From: Korobacter sp963758505
Lineage (GTDB): Bacteria; Acidobacteriota; Terriglobia; Terriglobales; Acidobacteriaceae
Direction of reading: 5' to 3'
Length of the DNA stretch: 64,000 nt
Assembly: GCA_963758505.1 (NCBI GenBank)
Contig: CAVWVJ010000003.1
Span: 1,364,001 to 1,428,000 of the forward strand
Shown: positions 62,995 through 64,000 of the stretch, piece by piece
Numbering within the stretch: position 1 is the stretch's first letter
Layout: each line of letters starts with the position of its first letter
Translations under genes and position numbers: made by a program
The notes under the pieces: generated by a model
The model's input: the letters and a program-made list of their open reading frames with translations, nothing else
Databases searched by the model: none
What the model was told of the DNA's origin: nothing

Positions 62995-64000
62995 ATGCCG
63001 TTACGCAATGCAATTGTCGCCTTCGTATTGGGGTTCGCGCTCGTCGTACCCGTCACTGCCCAGGCGCCGACCGCGCTCAAGTGGCAACCCTGGTCCGACG
63101 CGGCCTTCCGGCAGGCCAAAGCGGAACATAAGTTTGTCTTGCTCGATCTGGAAGCCGTGTGGTGCCACTGGTGTCACGTCATGGACGACGTGACCTACCG
63201 CGATCCCATCGTGACCCGGTTGCTGAATGCGCGGTACATCCTGGTAAAGGTCGATCAGGACTCGCGTCCCGATATCTCCAATCGTTACCAGGACTATGGG
63301 TGGCCCGCCACCGTGGTCTTTGCGGCCGACGGATCGGAGATCGTCAAGCGGCAGGGCTACATTCCGCCGCGTCCCATGTCGTCGATGCTACAGGCCATCA
63401 TCGACGATCCATCGCCGGGCCCGAGCGTCGTAAAAGAGGCTGACTTCCGTCCTGCGGCGGATTCCGCGCTCCAGCCGGCCCTGCTGCAGCGCGTCGAATC
63501 GCAATTCGAAAAGCAATATGACCCGCCGGTTGCAGGCTGGGGCTTCGGTCACAAATACCTCGACCGCGATGCCGTCGAGTATGCGTTGCGGCAGGCCGCG
63601 CGTGGCAATGCGGAAGAAGGGAAGCGCGCCGCCGATACGCTGCACGCCGCTACCGCGCTGATCGATCCGGCATGGGGCGGTATGTACCAGTATTCCGTGG
63701 GGGGACACTGGTCGGAGCCTCACTTTGAGAAGCTGATCTCCATCCAGGCAGACGCGCTCTACGACTATTCCCTGGCCTACGCACAGACCCAGAACCCGGA
63801 GTTCCTGAAAGCTGCGCAGGCGGTGCATCGCTATGTGGACGATTTCCTGAAGTCGTCGGCGGGAGGCGCGTTCTTTGTCTCCCAGGATGCCGATTTGCAC
63901 GATGGGCAAGAGAATGAGCCGTATTTCAAGTTGTCCGACCATGACCGCCGCGCGCAAGGCATTCCCCGGGTTGACAAGCACGTTTATGCGCGTGAGAACG
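62995..64000 (+). CDS. DUF255 thioredoxin-fold protein (YyaL/SSP411-like), cut off at the window end
   Basis: The frame is open from ATG 62995 to the right edge (335 codons seen). A signal peptide (IVAFVLGFALVVPVTAQ) is followed by a thioredoxin-like DUF255 domain with WCHWCHVM (about residues 54-61) and YGWPATVVF. An alpha-helical toroid region begins after that (GGMYQYSVGGHWSEPHFEKL). Relatives in many bacteria and humans (SPATA20) have this order. The CxxC pair suggests a redox or metal role, here in the periplasm because of the signal peptide; cytosolic relatives lack it. Confidence 0.85.
   Translation, partial: MPLRNAIVAFVLGFALVVPVTAQAPTALKWQPWSDAAFRQAKAEHKFVLLDLEAVWCHWCHVMDDVTYRDPIVTRLLNARYILVKVDQDSRPDISNRYQDYGWPATVVFAADGSEIVKRQGYIPPRPMSSMLQAIIDDPSPGPSVVKEADFRPAADSALQPALLQRVESQFEKQYDPPVAGWGFGHKYLDRDAVEYALRQAARGNAEEGKRAADTLHAATALIDPAWGGMYQYSVGGHWSEPHFEKLISIQADALYDYSLAYAQTQNPEFLKAAQAVHRYVDDFLKSSAGGAFFVSQDADLHDGQENEPYFKLSDHDRRAQGIPRVDKHVYAREN

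Noticed and set aside
1..64000. tRNA, rRNA, SRP RNA, RNase P RNA, tmRNA, CRISPR array, phage or transposase genes
   Set aside because: No T-loop/acceptor arrangement, regular short direct repeats, integrase or transposase motif was seen on either strand; a covariance-model scan would be decisive.

Overview
The window is a bacterial chromosome segment of about 60% GC. It most probably comes from an Acidobacteriota genome of the Terriglobia/Koribacter type. This is inferred from gene content: an orphan MacB/FtsX-type permease of the acidobacterial (ADOP) kind, Ser/Thr kinases fused to TPR or beta-propeller domains, tandem S9 prolyl oligopeptidases, many small secreted proteins and lipoproteins, glycoside hydrolases and an aroD-aroE fusion. 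No rRNA, tRNA, CRISPR array, prophage, transposase or secretion cluster could be recognised. It reads as ordinary chromosome.

Layout. 1-1.2 kb: end of argH coupled to an N-acetylglutamate synthase-type GNAT gene. 1.2-7.5 kb: secreted carbohydrate-active enzymes (a six-hairpin glycosidase, a GH3/PA14 beta-glucosidase broken by one extra base) and a class A beta-lactamase-like serine hydrolase. 7.6-15 kb (minus strand): zinc-ribbon membrane protein, pyrC, a secreted putative metalloprotein, then the yceD-rpmF-plsX block, interrupted by an ArsR/SRPBCC pair with its own promoter. 15-25 kb: ADOP permease, inorganic pyrophosphatase, a methyltransferase/UbiA-like membrane protein pair, and two tandem prolyl oligopeptidases, one with a single-base frameshift. 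25-31 kb: YfgM-like TPR protein, degenerate receiver, DUF4397 lipoprotein, DksA/TraR zinc finger, a non-coding region rich in stem-loops, an NtrC-type sigma-54 activator and a lone GvpL/F protein. 32-34.5 kb: diguanylate cyclase, FecR-like protein and PilZ protein. 34.6-37.6 kb: trpG and trpE on opposite strands around a frameshifted secreted protein. 37.8-43.8 kb: PhnP-like metallo-hydrolase and two divergent Ser/Thr kinases. 44-52.3 kb: glutamate dehydrogenase, pgsA overlapping AMMECR1, a secreted protein, fused aroDE with a histone-H1-like tail, PilZ, sppA and HU. 52.3-64 kb: an ATGA-coupled pgeF/hypothetical/hydrolase operon, a TPR-GAF-degenerate GGDEF protein, lexA, a lipoprotein, a cupin-like protein, a toroid (prenyltransferase/squalene-cyclase-like) protein, small hypotheticals and the start of a DUF255 thioredoxin-fold protein.

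The genes combine housekeeping (arginine, pyrimidine, tryptophan and shikimate synthesis, phospholipid synthesis, SOS control, nucleoid protein) with outward-facing scavenging and signalling. The least explained item is the stem-loop-rich region at 28.3-28.7 kb upstream of the dksA-like gene. It contains two long stems that cannot form together, followed by an intrinsic terminator. Also notable are three genes each carrying exactly one extra base, and a composite REP-like intergenic repeat in at least five places.
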